This document shows positions 44,730 to 53,882 of a DNA stretch of 64,000 bases, piece by piece. Each line of letters opens with the position of its first letter. Within the stretch, counting starts at the first letter, position 1. A program made the position numbers and the translations under genes. Below the pieces are notes generated by a model. That model did not search any database. It saw nothing but the letters and a program-made list of their open reading frames with translations, and had not been told where the DNA came from. Source of the stretch: Sphingobacterium detergens. GTDB lineage: Bacteria; Bacteroidota; Bacteroidia; Sphingobacteriales; Sphingobacteriaceae. The stretch is from contig NZ_RAPY01000002.1 in the NCBI RefSeq assembly GCF_003610355.1, forward strand, positions 310,001 to 374,000. The letters are read 5' to 3'.

Positions 44730-45353
44730 TCTGAAAAGTTCAATTAGCTCAGGAATATTGGAAACATTTAGCTTCTCAAATATTCTGCTTTTATAGGTAC
44801 TGACAGTTGATGGGCTCAGCTCAAGTAGGCCCGATACTTCAATGATTCCTAGGCCTTTGATCAGTTGTTTTGCCACATCTACCTCTCTGTTTGACAAGCG
44901 TGCCAATGGATTTAATTTTGTAAGTTCGGATTTACTCTGAGTCAATTTTTGGACATATAAATCCTGTACATTGCTCGACATATACTTACCTCTTTCTTGG
45001 ATAGCTAATATAGCGTGACTCAATTCTGCCATCGCGGTAGTTTTATTGAGATAGCCTACTGCTCCAGCTTCAATATAGCGTAAAGCATATAATGATTCAT
45101 CATAAGATGAGAAAATTAAAATTTTGATAGTAGGTTGAATCTGCAGGATTTCTTCAACAACTCTAATATTATTTCCTCCTGGCATATTGATGTCCAGTAA
45201 TAATAGATCGAAATCTTCCAGTTTTATCTTTTCTAGTACCTCGTCGAAATTTTCGGCCTGAAATATTTCCGCTTTTTTAAGGGTCTCCTTAATAATAACG
45301 GAAGCTCCGAGTCGTACAATACCGTGGTCGTCTGCAATAAGAATCTTCTTCAT
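44712..45353 (-). CDS. NarL/FixJ-type response regulator
   Basis: 213 aa. A receiver domain (about 1-120) has Asp8/Asp9 (ILIADDHGIVRLG), the phosphorylation Asp54 (LLLLDINMPGG) and Lys in GYLNKTTAM. A LuxR-type HTH follows at about 150-208 (LSNREVDVAKQLIKGLGIIEV, PSTVSTYKSRIFEKL). It controls unknown genes on phosphorylation. The matching histidine kinase is not adjacent. A TATATTTG box on the minus strand (45455-45448) is a possible -7 element about 90 bp before the start. Confidence 0.93.
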   Translation of the reverse strand: MKKILIADDHGIVRLGASVIIKETLKKAEIFQAENFDEVLEKIKLEDFDLLLLDINMPGGNNIRVVEEILQIQPTIKILIFSSYDESLYALRYIEAGAVGYLNKTTAMAELSHAILAIQERGKYMSSNVQDLYVQKLTQSKSELTKLNPLARLSNREVDVAKQLIKGLGIIEVSGLLELSPSTVSTYKSRIFEKLNVSNIPELIELFRIHSNN

Positions 45354-45636
45354 AGATACTTTATATTATTCTGGGCTTTATTACCGTACGAAATTTAAAG
45401 TACTATCAATATACAATATATCTTGATATTTTGCCCTAGTTAACGAGCAAATATAGCAAATTAAGTTAATAAAAAACTTGAGGATATCGTTTTAGGTCAT
45501 AATTTTAAAAATAGGATTTAAGATAGAAAAATGTAGGACAATAAAAGACTCGCGATAAAAAATTGGTTTATTTTAATTAGATTTATGTGACAATTACTAG
45601 TTTTGGTAAAATTTTAAAAGATTAAATGGTTTTAAT

Positions 45637-46044
45637 ATGGGATTTTTAAAAGAATTTAAAGAGTTCGCAATGCGCGGTAGCGTTGTTGATTTGGCTGTCG
45701 GTGTTGTTATCGGTGGGGCATTTGGGAAAATTGTTACCTCATTGGTTGACGATATTATCATGCCACCCATAGGTTATTTAACAGGTGGCGTAGATTTTGC
45801 ATCCAAGAAAATTATACTTAAAGTTGCTGATGAGGCCACAAAACAAGCTGAAGTTTCTATCAACTATGGGAATTTTATTAATGTGGTTATTCAGTTTATA
45901 ATTGTTGCATTATGTATTTTCACTGTTATTAAAGCATTAAATTCGCTAAAACGCAAAGAGGAGGCTGCTCCTGCCGCTCCAGCTGCACCAACAAAAGAAG
46001 AGACATTGTTGACGGAGATCAGAGATATTCTGAAAACTAAATAA
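45637..46044 (+). CDS. mscL: Large-conductance mechanosensitive channel MscL
   Basis: 135 aa, the usual size. The N-terminal amphipathic helix [22 protein letters not shown] leads into TM1 ([21 protein letters not shown]) with the gating-seal glycines. The short periplasmic loop, TM2 (about 80-100, [16 protein letters not shown]) and an Ala/Pro-rich linker ([10 protein letters not shown]) to the cytoplasmic helix [11 protein letters not shown] follow. It releases solutes under hypo-osmotic shock. It is monocistronic. Confidence 0.95.
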   Translation: MGFLKEFKEFAMRGSVVDLAVGVVIGGAFGKIVTSLVDDIIMPPIGYLTGGVDFASKKIILKVADEATKQAEVSINYGNFINVVIQFIIVALCIFTVIKALNSLKRKEEAAPAAPAAPTKEETLLTEIRDILKTK

Positions 46045-46070
46045 TTTCAAATTTTTATTTGATTTCGAAT

Positions 46071-46105
46071 AAAACAGAGGAGTACCACTTCTCTGTTTTT
46101 TATTC
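46071..46105 (+). terminator. Terminator of mscL
   Basis: 9-bp arms AAAACAGAG / CTCTGTTTT, an 11-nt loop, followed by a T-run (TTTTTTATTC). Confidence 0.7.
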
Positions 46106-46193
46106 TTGTGCAATTTGTAAATTGGTTTTTTAGGCTGTCAATGAATAAATTAGAGATGACTTTTTACTTAAAGTCTAAATGTTCTCAATATTG

Positions 46194-46225
46194 TTTGTTT
46201 TTGTCTAAAATAAACTTTACTTTTG
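46194..46225 (+). promoter_or_regulatory. Promoter of the rpmH-rnpA-yidD-tsaB genes
   Basis: TTTG at 46194-46197, 20 bp, then TACTTTTG at 46218-46225, a full match to TAnnTTTG. The predicted start near 46232 leaves a leader of about 50 nt before rpmH. Confidence 0.7.
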
Positions 46226-46284
46226 CATTCCTCTTGGGGAGTTTTGTATTAATTGAAGTAAGAACAAATTAGCATAATAGCGTC

Positions 46285-46443
46285 ATGAAAAGAACATTTC
46301 AGCCATCGCAAAGAAAAAGAAGAAACAAACACGGTTTTAGAGAGCGCATGAGCTCTGCAAACGGTAGAAGAGTATTAGCTTCACGTAGAGCTAAAGGTAG
46401 AAAACGTCTTACAGTGTCTGACGAATACCGTCACAAAGGTTAA
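46285..46443 (+). CDS. rpmH: 50S ribosomal protein L34
   Basis: 52 aa, translated by hand: [20 protein letters not shown], then [20 protein letters not shown], then [12 protein letters not shown]. It is the classical L34, very basic, and binds 23S rRNA. It is easy to miss because of its size. It leads the rpmH-rnpA-yidD group, 60 bp before rnpA. Confidence 0.97.
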   Translation: MKRTFQPSQRKRRNKHGFRERMSSANGRRVLASRRAKGRKRLTVSDEYRHKG

Positions 46444-46503
46444 TCTTTGACAAGGATCGGTGGCTGCTTATAAGAGCTTTTTCTGATAAGATTAAGTCAT
46501 CGT

Positions 46504-46920
46504 ATGAGAAATACATTTACAAAAGAAGAACGGTTATGTGCGAAAAGGCGTATTGATACGCTTTTTAAAAGCGGTTCTTCTTTTGTTTTGTACCCTTTTA
46601 GAATTGTTTTTGTTTTCGAAAAAAACAATGAGACTGAAAATTCCTCCCCCTGTCAGTCTATTATATCTGTTTCCAAACGTAGGTTCAAAAGAGCAGTAGA
46701 TCGCAATGCGATAAAGCGTATGATGCGTGAAAGCTATCGTCTCCAAAAATCGAATGATTTGATTCCTTTTTTGCTTAGACATAATGTAACTTTGTATTTA
46801 GCTATTCAGTACGTGGGCAAACAGATCTTAGCATATGATGTGTTCCATACCGCGATGAATAAAATGCTAAAAAAATTACAGGATGAATGTGCTGATGCTT
46901 ATTTGGAAAAAGGGAATTAA
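46504..46920 (+). CDS. rnpA: Ribonuclease P protein component
   Basis: 138 aa. It helps the RNase P RNA cut the 5' leader of pre-tRNAs. The family signature lies near 57-78: [20 protein letters not shown] (RNR motif). The start [21 protein letters not shown] is typical. Its 3' end overlaps yidD by up to 38 bases. The RNase P RNA gene itself is not in this window. Confidence 0.93.
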   Translation: MRNTFTKEERLCAKRRIDTLFKSGSSFVLYPFRIVFVFEKNNETENSSPCQSIISVSKRRFKRAVDRNAIKRMMRESYRLQKSNDLIPFLLRHNVTLYLAIQYVGKQILAYDVFHTAMNKMLKKLQDECADAYLEKGN

Positions 46921-47137
46921 ACCTTTCTTTAGTTTTATTTTCTTAGCTATTATTCGTTTCTATCAACTATTTATTTCACCATTCTTGGGTGCTAATTGCC
47001 GGTATACACCTACTTGTTCTCAATATGGCAAGGAGGCTATTCTAAAATATGGACCTTTTAAAGGGGGCTGGATGGCCTTGAAGCGAATAGGACGTTGTAA
47101 TCCCTGGGGCGGCCATGGTCATGATCCTGTACCTTGA
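46883..47137 (+). CDS. yidD: Membrane protein insertion efficiency factor YidD
   Basis: 84 aa (80 aa if the ATG at 46895 is used). An amphipathic hydrophobic N-terminus ([20 protein letters not shown]) is followed by the conserved Cys-rich block [15 protein letters not shown] and [18 protein letters not shown]. It assists YidC-dependent insertion. It overlaps rnpA and is followed after 14 bp by tsaB; yidC is not here. Confidence 0.93.
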   Translation: MNVLMLIWKKGIKPFFSFIFLAIIRFYQLFISPFLGANCRYTPTCSQYGKEAILKYGPFKGGWMALKRIGRCNPWGGHGHDPVP

Positions 47138-47151
47138 TTTCAATATAAACG

Positions 47152-47853
47152 ATGAATAATTTAATTTTACAAATTGATACCTCGACCAGCGTTTGTTCGG
47201 TAGCCTTAAGTGAAAATGGACAGACATTAACCGTGCTGGATCTTGATGAACCTAACGCGCATGCTGCTAAACTGACTGTTTTGATCGAACAGGTTTTGGC
47301 TGAAACAGAACGTTCTATGAAAGAGCTTACAGCGATAGCGGTAAGCATGGGTCCCGGATCTTATACAGGATTGCGTATTGGGGTGTCTACAGCAAAAGGC
47401 CTTTGCTATGGTTTAGATATACCTTTGATTGCAATCAATACGCTTGAAGCATTGTTTTTTGGATACCACGAGCAATTTGGATTAAAGGAAAAGGAAGCTT
47501 TTATACCAATGCTGGATGCGCGTCGCATGGAAGTATATTCTGCAGTATATGACCATAAGCATGAACTTGTAAAACCTACTTCAGCAGAGATCATTGACGC
47601 TGATTATTTTGAAGAACTGTTGACTACATATAATTGCGTTAACCTATTTGGTTCAGGTGCTGATAAATTTGATACATTGTTTGATACGAACGATCGCGTG
47701 AATGTGCATTTAGGGTTTAGAGATTCTGCTGCGTTTTTATCACAATTGGCGTTTGATAAATTTCAAAATAAAGAATTCGAGGATGTTGCCTATTTTGAGC
47801 CTTTCTATCTGAAAGACTTTGTGGTAATGACAAAGAAAAAGGTTGGCCTATAG
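47152..47853 (+). CDS. tsaB: tRNA threonylcarbamoyladenosine biosynthesis protein TsaB
   Basis: 233 aa ASKHA protein: LILQIDTSTSVCSVALSENG at the N-terminus, and the helix-rich AVSMGPGSYTGLRIGVSTAKGL. It is the scaffold that pairs with TsaD in t6A synthesis; its own active site is inactive. Its stop codon lies in the loop of a hairpin shared with corA, whose coding sequence it overlaps by 6 bases tail to tail. Confidence 0.94.
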   Translation: MNNLILQIDTSTSVCSVALSENGQTLTVLDLDEPNAHAAKLTVLIEQVLAETERSMKELTAIAVSMGPGSYTGLRIGVSTAKGLCYGLDIPLIAINTLEALFFGYHEQFGLKEKEAFIPMLDARRMEVYSAVYDHKHELVKPTSAEIIDADYFEELLTTYNCVNLFGSGADKFDTLFDTNDRVNVHLGFRDSAAFLSQLAFDKFQNKEFEDVAYFEPFYLKDFVVMTKKKVGL

Positions 47854-47864
47854 CCAACCTTTTC
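47836..47864. terminator. Shared bidirectional terminator with both stop codons in its loop
   Basis: 11-bp arms AAAAGGTTGGC / GCCAACCTTTT around CTATA. The tsaB stop (TAG, 47851-47853) and the corA stop (TAG on minus, 47850-47848) both use loop bases. U-runs follow on either strand. Confidence 0.8.
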
Positions 47865-48753
47865 TTTTGAACCATAAGTAAATGGCCATCGAAATAGCAA
47901 TCATGATTGCCATAGCAATGGGGTAACCATAATACCATTCCAGTTCCGGCATATTTTTAAAATTCATTCCATATACTCCCGCCACAAATGTAATCGGCAT
48001 AAAAAAGACTGAGAAAATCGTCAAAATACGCATGATTTCGTTCGTGTGATTTGATGATATATTAAAGAATACGTTCAATAATTGCGCAACATTCTCAGAT
48101 AAGTTTTCATACAATGTTGAGGTGCGTATTTGAAGATCTTTTAAGTCTCGCGTATATACATCTTTTTTGGAGGACGAATGGAAATGTTCGATGACCTCCT
48201 TATACAAGAAGATGACCTTTCTGGCGACATCTATTTGCCGTTTGATGAAATATAGATTTTTCAGTACAGGTTGTTGCTTCATTCGTTTCAGAAAAATCAG
48301 TTCCTCATAAGAATCGATACGTGTTGACAGTTGTTCCAATGTTTTACTGAAAGTGAAAACCGCAGCTGTGGTAATAAATACAGCCAGTTTTCGACTATTT
48401 TTAGTCTTTATGCTCGTAAACTCAATGTTTTTGAGCTTCTCTAAAAACTCAATACGGCGTTTATGTACAGTGATTACAAAATCGCTGCCATAGAAAATCG
48501 TTAGGCGATCTGTTACTTCGCCTATACTGTCCGAATTCTCTTTGAAATTATCAGACATGACCCGGAGAATAACAAACGTGTAGTTTTCAAATTCTTCAAT
48601 TTTAGGGAGATGGTCGGGTTCCTTGGAATCCTTAATGGAGGCATCATTTAGATTATATCTTTCCTTGATGAAAGTAAAATCTTCCGAGGTAGGCTCGGAG
48701 ATATCAATCCATTCATAATTTGCGATTTCTTTTTCAACAATCGTTTTGATCAT
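47848..48753 (-). CDS. corA: CorA family divalent-cation transporter
   Basis: 301 aa. A cytoplasmic N-terminal domain of about 240 residues ends in a long stalk helix. TM1 is near 242-260 (FSVFFMPITFVAGVYG), the selectivity motif GMN at 262-264 (YGMNFKNMPELEW), and TM2 near 268-290. A basic tail follows (FKRKGWL). It takes up Mg2+ (or Co2+/Ni2+) as a pentamer. It is convergent with tsaB. Confidence 0.95.
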   Translation of the reverse strand: MIKTIVEKEIANYEWIDISEPTSEDFTFIKERYNLNDASIKDSKEPDHLPKIEEFENYTFVILRVMSDNFKENSDSIGEVTDRLTIFYGSDFVITVHKRRIEFLEKLKNIEFTSIKTKNSRKLAVFITTAAVFTFSKTLEQLSTRIDSYEELIFLKRMKQQPVLKNLYFIKRQIDVARKVIFLYKEVIEHFHSSSKKDVYTRDLKDLQIRTSTLYENLSENVAQLLNVFFNISSNHTNEIMRILTIFSVFFMPITFVAGVYGMNFKNMPELEWYYGYPIAMAIMIAISMAIYLWFKRKGWL

Positions 48754-48867
48754 AAATCTAATTTATACAAAGACCAAGATACTAAACAATTTTGTTTGTT
48801 GCCAATACCTGCAGAACGAGGGGGGAGTGGGTTGCTTTTTAATTGGCAGGTCTGGGAGCTTAATAAA

Positions 48868-48898
48868 TCAAAAAAGCCATCAAATGTTATGATGGCTT
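48868..48898 (-). terminator. Terminator of the OmpH-like lipoprotein gene
   Basis: 9-bp arms AAGCCATCA / TGATGGCTT, 7-nt loop; on the minus strand it is followed by TTTTTTGATT. Confidence 0.75.
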
Positions 48899-48921
48899 TC
48901 CTGATATCTATTTTAATCTTC

Positions 48922-49539
48922 TTATTTGTTGGAAGATTTGTATTCGTCATTTAACTGTTTGATTACTTCATTGGTGATTTCCAGAGAAGGATCAGCATAC
49001 AATACAGTAGGGTTGGATTTTGAGTAAGTCAGTACAAGTTTATAACCGTTGTCTGCAGCATGTTTTTTCAAAAACTCAGTGATTTTATTATACACGTTGT
49101 TGAATTCTTCTGACTCATCTTTAGCGAGGGATGAAGATGCAGTCTGATCTAATCTTGCCAACTCATCTTGTTTACGTGCTAATTTTTGTTCGGTAGCTTG
49201 TCTATCTGCAGCAGACATTGTAGCAGCATTTTTTTGATAGTCAGCAACCTCACGTTGAAACGCAGCACTTTTAGCTTGAAGATCGGCTTGCGCTTTTTTT
49301 ACTTTGTTTTCAAGCTTTGACTTGATGTCTTTAAAATATTGATATTTTTCCGAAAGAGAATCAGAATTTAAATAAACGATTTTATCCTTGTTGCTGCCTT
49401 GACTCTCTTTGCTTACAGCGTTCGAATCATTTTTGGAAGGTTCATTTTGCGTTTTTGCACCTTGATTACATGATACGATTGTTCCAGCCAATAAAAGACC
49501 AAAGGAAACTTTCGATACAATTGAAAATATAGTGTTCAT
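48922..49539 (-). CDS. OmpH/Skp family periplasmic lipoprotein
   Basis: 205 aa. A type II signal peptide has the lipobox GTIVSC, Cys24. A Ser/Asn/Lys-rich linker follows, then an OmpH domain at about 54-200: IVYLNSDSLSEKYQYFKDIK, followed by a long coiled-coil rich in Lys/Ala/Gln (VKKAQADLQAKSAAFQREV) and a C-terminal beta-strand region (GYKLVLTYSKSNPTVLYAD). Skp-type chaperones hold unfolded outer-membrane proteins; a lipidated version would be membrane-tethered. It stands alone, not next to bamA. Confidence 0.88.
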   Translation of the reverse strand: MNTIFSIVSKVSFGLLLAGTIVSCNQGAKTQNEPSKNDSNAVSKESQGSNKDKIVYLNSDSLSEKYQYFKDIKSKLENKVKKAQADLQAKSAAFQREVADYQKNAATMSAADRQATEQKLARKQDELARLDQTASSSLAKDESEEFNNVYNKITEFLKKHAADNGYKLVLTYSKSNPTVLYADPSLEITNEVIKQLNDEYKSSNK

Positions 49540-49675
49540 TTTTTTATTATTTGCAAATTAATACTGAAACAAACCTAACATAAAAAAATCGAAATTCTAA
49601 TTTTTAAGCATAAAAAAGTAAAATTATCGACCATTTGATTGTTTCGGATTATCCGTTTAATACTTCACCGTAGAC

Positions 49676-49706
49676 TTGATAAATCGGCCAAAATTTCGTA
49701 TTTTTG
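49676..49706 (+). promoter_or_regulatory. Promoter of gyrB
   Basis: TTG at 49676-49678, 20 bp, then TATTTTTG at 49699-49706, a perfect TAnnTTTG. The predicted start is near 49712, 18 nt before the ATG. This also rules out the in-frame TTG at 49704 as the start codon. Confidence 0.75.
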
Positions 49707-49730
49707 AATATTACATTTAACAGTTTTTCA

Positions 49731-51689
49731 ATGAGCGAAGAAAAGAAAAATGCATCCACCTACTCGGCCGATAATATTCAGGTATTAGAGGGTTTAGAGG
49801 CGGTTCGTAAGCGTCCATCCATGTATATTGGTGATACCGGTGTAAAAGGATTACACCACTTGGTATACGAGGTTGTAGACAATTCAATCGACGAAGCTGT
49901 AGCAGGGTACTGTACAGATATCTTTGTTACTATCCATAAAGACAATTCAATTTCTGTTCGGGATAACGGTCGTGGTATCCCTACCGGAATCAACAAAAAA
50001 GAGAATAAATCAGCGTTGGAACTCGTTATGACGGTATTACATGCTGGTGGTAAGTTTGACAAAGATACATACAAAGTATCTGGGGGTCTACATGGTGTGG
50101 GGGTATCTTGTGTGAACGCATTGTCTACACTTTTGAAAGCTGAGGTACACCGCGATGGAAAAATATACCAACAGGAGTATCAAATCGGTAAACCTTTATA
50201 CGATGTAAAAGAAGTTGGTGTCTCTGATAAGACAGGTACAATTGTAACATTCCATCCGGATGCAACAATATTTACACAAACCACAGTATATAATTACGAT
50301 ACTTTGGCCAATAGACTTCGTGAGCTTGCATTCTTAAATAAAGGAGTAAGCTTAACTTTGGAGGACGAGCGTGAAACCAACGAAGACGGTTCAGAAAAGA
50401 AAGAAACTTTTCATTCTGAAGGTGGTTTGAAAGAATTTGTCAAATTCTTGGATGGTACGCGTCAAGCATTGATTCCTGAGCCAATCTATGTAGAAGGAAT
50501 CAAACAAGGTATTCCTGTGGAGTTGGCTTTACAATATAACGATACTTATTCTGAGAATGTCCATTCTTATGTCAATAATATCAACACGATCGAGGGTGGA
50601 TCACACGTAGCGGGTTTCCGCAGAGGTCTGACACGTACCTTGAAAGCATATGCTGATAAATCAGGGTTGCTGAAAAACTTAAAAGTCGAAATTACAGGCG
50701 ATGATTTCCGTGAGGGATTGACTGCTGTCATTTCGGTGAAGGTTGCTGAGCCTCAATTTGAAGGACAGACAAAAACCAAGTTAGGTAACTCCGAAGTAAT
50801 GGGAGCTGTAGATGTGGCTGTTGGTGAGATTTTAGGTGTTTACCTTGAAGAGAACCCACGTGAAGCGAAATCTATTGTTCAAAAGGTTGTTATCGCCGCC
50901 CAAGCGCGTGCAGCAGCACGTAAAGCTCGGGACTTGGTACAACGCAAAACTGTAATGGGTGGTTCCGGGCTTCCTGGTAAATTGGCCGATTGTCAAGATA
51001 ATGACCCTACTAAATGTGAGATTTATTTTGTCGAGGGGGATTCTGCGGGCGGTACAGCGAAGTCTGGTCGCGACCGTAAGCATCAAGCCATTATGCCGTT
51101 ACGGGGTAAGATCCTGAACGTTGAAAAAGCAATGGAACATAAGATCTATGAAAATGAAGAGATCAAAAATATGTTTACTGCTTTAGGTGTAAGCGTTGGT
51201 ACAGCTGAAGATGCCAAAGCGTTGAATATTGACAAATTACGCTACCACCGTATCATTATCATGACCGATGCCGATGTGGATGGTTCCCACATTACGACTT
51301 TGATTTTGACATTCTATTTCAGATACATGAAGGAATTGATCGAAAGAGGGTATGTATATATCGCTACTCCTCCTTTGTATCTCGTGAAAAAGGGTAAGGA
51401 ACATGAGTATGCATGGAATGAAGACCAACGTATTAATGCGATCCAACGCCTAAAAGGAACAGGTAAAGAAGATAGTGTACATGTACAGCGCTATAAAGGT
51501 CTCGGTGAGATGAATGCGGAACAATTATGGGATACAACAATGAATCCTGAAACACGCACTTTGCGTCAGGTAACTATTGAAAATGCTGCTGAATGTGACC
51601 GTATTTTCTCGATGTTAATGGGAGACGAAGTTGCACCTCGTCGTGAATTTATAGAGAAAAATGCACGTTACGCAAAAATTGATATTTAA
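49731..51689 (+). CDS. gyrB: DNA gyrase subunit B
   Basis: 652 aa from the ATG at 49731 (MSEEKKNASTYSADNIQVL). The GHKL ATPase domain (about 25-220) has EAVRKRPSMYIGDTG and VRDNGRGIPTGI. The transducer domain follows, then the TOPRIM domain (EGDSAGGTAKSGRDR; metal DTD equivalent MTDADVDGSHI). The C-terminus is YKGLGEMNAEQLWDTTM. It lacks the long insertion of proteobacterial GyrB. It introduces negative supercoils with GyrA, whose gene is not nearby. No dnaA, dnaN or recF is adjacent. Confidence 0.97.
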   Translation: MSEEKKNASTYSADNIQVLEGLEAVRKRPSMYIGDTGVKGLHHLVYEVVDNSIDEAVAGYCTDIFVTIHKDNSISVRDNGRGIPTGINKKENKSALELVMTVLHAGGKFDKDTYKVSGGLHGVGVSCVNALSTLLKAEVHRDGKIYQQEYQIGKPLYDVKEVGVSDKTGTIVTFHPDATIFTQTTVYNYDTLANRLRELAFLNKGVSLTLEDERETNEDGSEKKETFHSEGGLKEFVKFLDGTRQALIPEPIYVEGIKQGIPVELALQYNDTYSENVHSYVNNINTIEGGSHVAGFRRGLTRTLKAYADKSGLLKNLKVEITGDDFREGLTAVISVKVAEPQFEGQTKTKLGNSEVMGAVDVAVGEILGVYLEENPREAKSIVQKVVIAAQARAAARKARDLVQRKTVMGGSGLPGKLADCQDNDPTKCEIYFVEGDSAGGTAKSGRDRKHQAIMPLRGKILNVEKAMEHKIYENEEIKNMFTALGVSVGTAEDAKALNIDKLRYHRIIIMTDADVDGSHITTLILTFYFRYMKELIERGYVYIATPPLYLVKKGKEHEYAWNEDQRINAIQRLKGTGKEDSVHVQRYKGLGEMNAEQLWDTTMNPETRTLRQVTIENAAECDRIFSMLMGDEVAPRREFIEKNARYAKIDI

Positions 51690-51712
51690 GCACAATTTTA
51701 TAACGAAAATAG

Positions 51713-51748
51713 AAGGTCTGATGAAATTTTCATCAGACCTTTTTTTAT
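51713..51748 (+). terminator. Terminator of gyrB
   Basis: 14-bp perfect arms AAGGTCTGATGAAA / TTTCATCAGACCTT around one T, followed by a T-run (TTTTTTTATTC). Confidence 0.85.
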
Positions 51749-51845
51749 TCCATTTTATTTTCTAACTTAATACAGAGGAATCATTTTTCTGCCGGGATAA
51801 GTGCTTCTTTAACCAACGGATAGCCAATATTTAATAGAACCTATT

Positions 51846-53882
51846 ATGAAATATTGTAGCAAAATCTTGCTCTTTATAGGTTATTTTATTGGGATAACCT
51901 GTTTGGCGCAAACAAATGAAAAAATCAACCTTGAAGAGCTGTTTGAAAGCTTATCGGAGGAACTACCCGAAGATACTGATCTAAGTGAACTAAGTGAAAA
52001 ATGGACCTACTATCTAAAAAATCCGATCGATTTGAATAAGACTGATGGGACAGAACTAATCGAATTACAATTTATAGATCCTTTATTGTTGCAGCGGTTG
52101 ATTGAGCATCGTCAGGTTTCTGGCAATTTTATCAATGCCTTGGAGATCCAGTCCATTGAAGGTTTTAATCCACGGATCGTGAGCTTATTGTTGCCTTTCG
52201 TTAAAGTCGGAGAGGCTAGTCCATTTATAGGAAGCCAATTCAATGATTTATCACACGAATTTATGTTACGATATGGACGTACCCTAGAGAAAATAAAAGG
52301 ATACCAAATTATAGATACCACAAGATCCCGGTATCTGGGAGACCCCAATCGATATGCCATTCGATATCGGGCTAATCTAAAAAATAAAATTCGCTTGGCG
52401 ATTAATATGGAAAAGGATGCTGGTGAGCCATTTTTTAAGGATAAGCAAAAATTGGGATTTGATTTTTATGGAGTAAGTCTATTTGTTAAGTCTATTGGTC
52501 CAGTTCGCAACCTTGTCATTGGAGATTATGCATTGCAATTTGGTCAGGGTCTTAGCATGTGGAATGGTTTGAGCTTTGGTAAAGGGGGACTCGTACAGAA
52601 TACTGCCAGACAGGGAATCGGTGTGAAGCAATACACGTCATTAAATGAGGTTGATTTTATGCGTGGAATTACTGGAACTTTACAGCTCCAGCGATTTGAG
52701 ATCACACCATATTTTTCATACCAGAACATTGATGCTAATGTATCCGATAATATAGAATCTAGGGTCATTAAGACGATTGCGAAATCAGGATTACACCGAA
52801 CGCCAACTGAGCAACGCTATAGAAATGCCGCACATCAAATGACTTATGGGATGAATGTCTTATGGCGATATAATCGTTTCAAAATAGGAGCCAATTTCAA
52901 TCAATCTCAATTGGATGCGATTAAGCTCAAAGGGACAGGCAAAAGACAACAGTATGATTTCGAAGGCGACATGCTGCAAAATATAAGTCTGTATACCAAT
53001 TATACGTTCCGAAATGCTCATTTATTTGGAGAATATGCCAGTAGTTTAGATGGTGGATCGGCTATGCTATTGGGGGCTATTGTCAGCTTACACCCACGGG
53101 TATCCGCAGTTGTTCTTGTGCGGAATTATAGGAAAAACTACCATACTTTTTATGGGCAAGGTTTTGGTGAATCGAGTAACACCTCAAATGAAGAAGGGAT
53201 TTATGCAGGATTTACCTATCAATTGGCGAGAAAGTTAGTTTGGTCCAGTTACATTGATATATTTCGATTCCCAGAGGCTAAATATCAGGCCGATACCGGA
53301 TCTGTAGGTGCGGACTTTTTTAGTCAACTCAGTTATATATGGTATAAGAAGGGACAACTCACGTTGAGGTACAGAAATCGATTAAAACAGACCGATTATT
53401 TGGGAGAGGGGCAAACCGAATCAGGACTGGTAAATAGCTCAAAACAACAGGTACGCATAGAGTTTCAATATAAATTGAATCGTATCTGGACTATTCGTTC
53501 CCGAGCTGAGGCTAATTTATTCCAGAAAGAATATGAGGATAATAATCTGGGCTATCTATTTTATCAGGATGTTTTCTGGAAACCAGATGTCGGAAAAATT
53601 CAATTGAATTCACGGATAGCCTATTTTCAGGCCGATACTTATGATAATCGGATCTATGCTTATGAGAACGATGTGTTATATGCTTCAGGATTTGGAATGT
53701 ATAATATGAAAGGCTGGCGTGCATATCTGAATTTAAGGTATAGAATAAACCATAATCTTGATATATGGGCAAAGTATGGCGTTTATTATTACCCTGATAA
53801 AGAGGTCATCGGTACAGGATTGGATGAGATCAACGGTAATAGAAAGTCCGAAATCAAGCTGCAATTGAGATGGCAATTATGA
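51846..53882 (+). CDS. Helix-hairpin-helix protein with outer-membrane-type beta-barrel
   Basis: 678 aa. A signal peptide (1-21) is followed by an acidic stretch. A ComEA-like pair of helix-hairpin-helix motifs lies at about 60-120 (PIDLNKTDGTELIELQFI, then VSGNFINALEIQSIEGF). From about 130 on the sequence alternates in short amphipathic beta-strands with aromatic girdles, ending in LQLRWQL, as in outer-membrane barrels. ComEA HhH domains bind incoming double-stranded DNA in the periplasm. It overlaps comEC by an ATGA junction (53879-53882). The combination of HhH and barrel in one chain is not one I can assign to a characterised protein. Confidence 0.85.
   Translation: MKYCSKILLFIGYFIGITCLAQTNEKINLEELFESLSEELPEDTDLSELSEKWTYYLKNPIDLNKTDGTELIELQFIDPLLLQRLIEHRQVSGNFINALEIQSIEGFNPRIVSLLLPFVKVGEASPFIGSQFNDLSHEFMLRYGRTLEKIKGYQIIDTTRSRYLGDPNRYAIRYRANLKNKIRLAINMEKDAGEPFFKDKQKLGFDFYGVSLFVKSIGPVRNLVIGDYALQFGQGLSMWNGLSFGKGGLVQNTARQGIGVKQYTSLNEVDFMRGITGTLQLQRFEITPYFSYQNIDANVSDNIESRVIKTIAKSGLHRTPTEQRYRNAAHQMTYGMNVLWRYNRFKIGANFNQSQLDAIKLKGTGKRQQYDFEGDMLQNISLYTNYTFRNAHLFGEYASSLDGGSAMLLGAIVSLHPRVSAVVLVRNYRKNYHTFYGQGFGESSNTSNEEGIYAGFTYQLARKLVWSSYIDIFRFPEAKYQADTGSVGADFFSQLSYIWYKKGQLTLRYRNRLKQTDYLGEGQTESGLVNSSKQQVRIEFQYKLNRIWTIRSRAEANLFQKEYEDNNLGYLFYQDVFWKPDVGKIQLNSRIAYFQADTYDNRIYAYENDVLYASGFGMYNMKGWRAYLNLRYRINHNLDIWAKYGVYYYPDKEVIGTGLDEINGNRKSEIKLQLRWQL

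Noticed and set aside
46045..46284. Possible oriC near rpmH
   Set aside because: No cluster of TTATCCACA-type boxes, no AT-rich unwinding repeats and no dnaA in the window.
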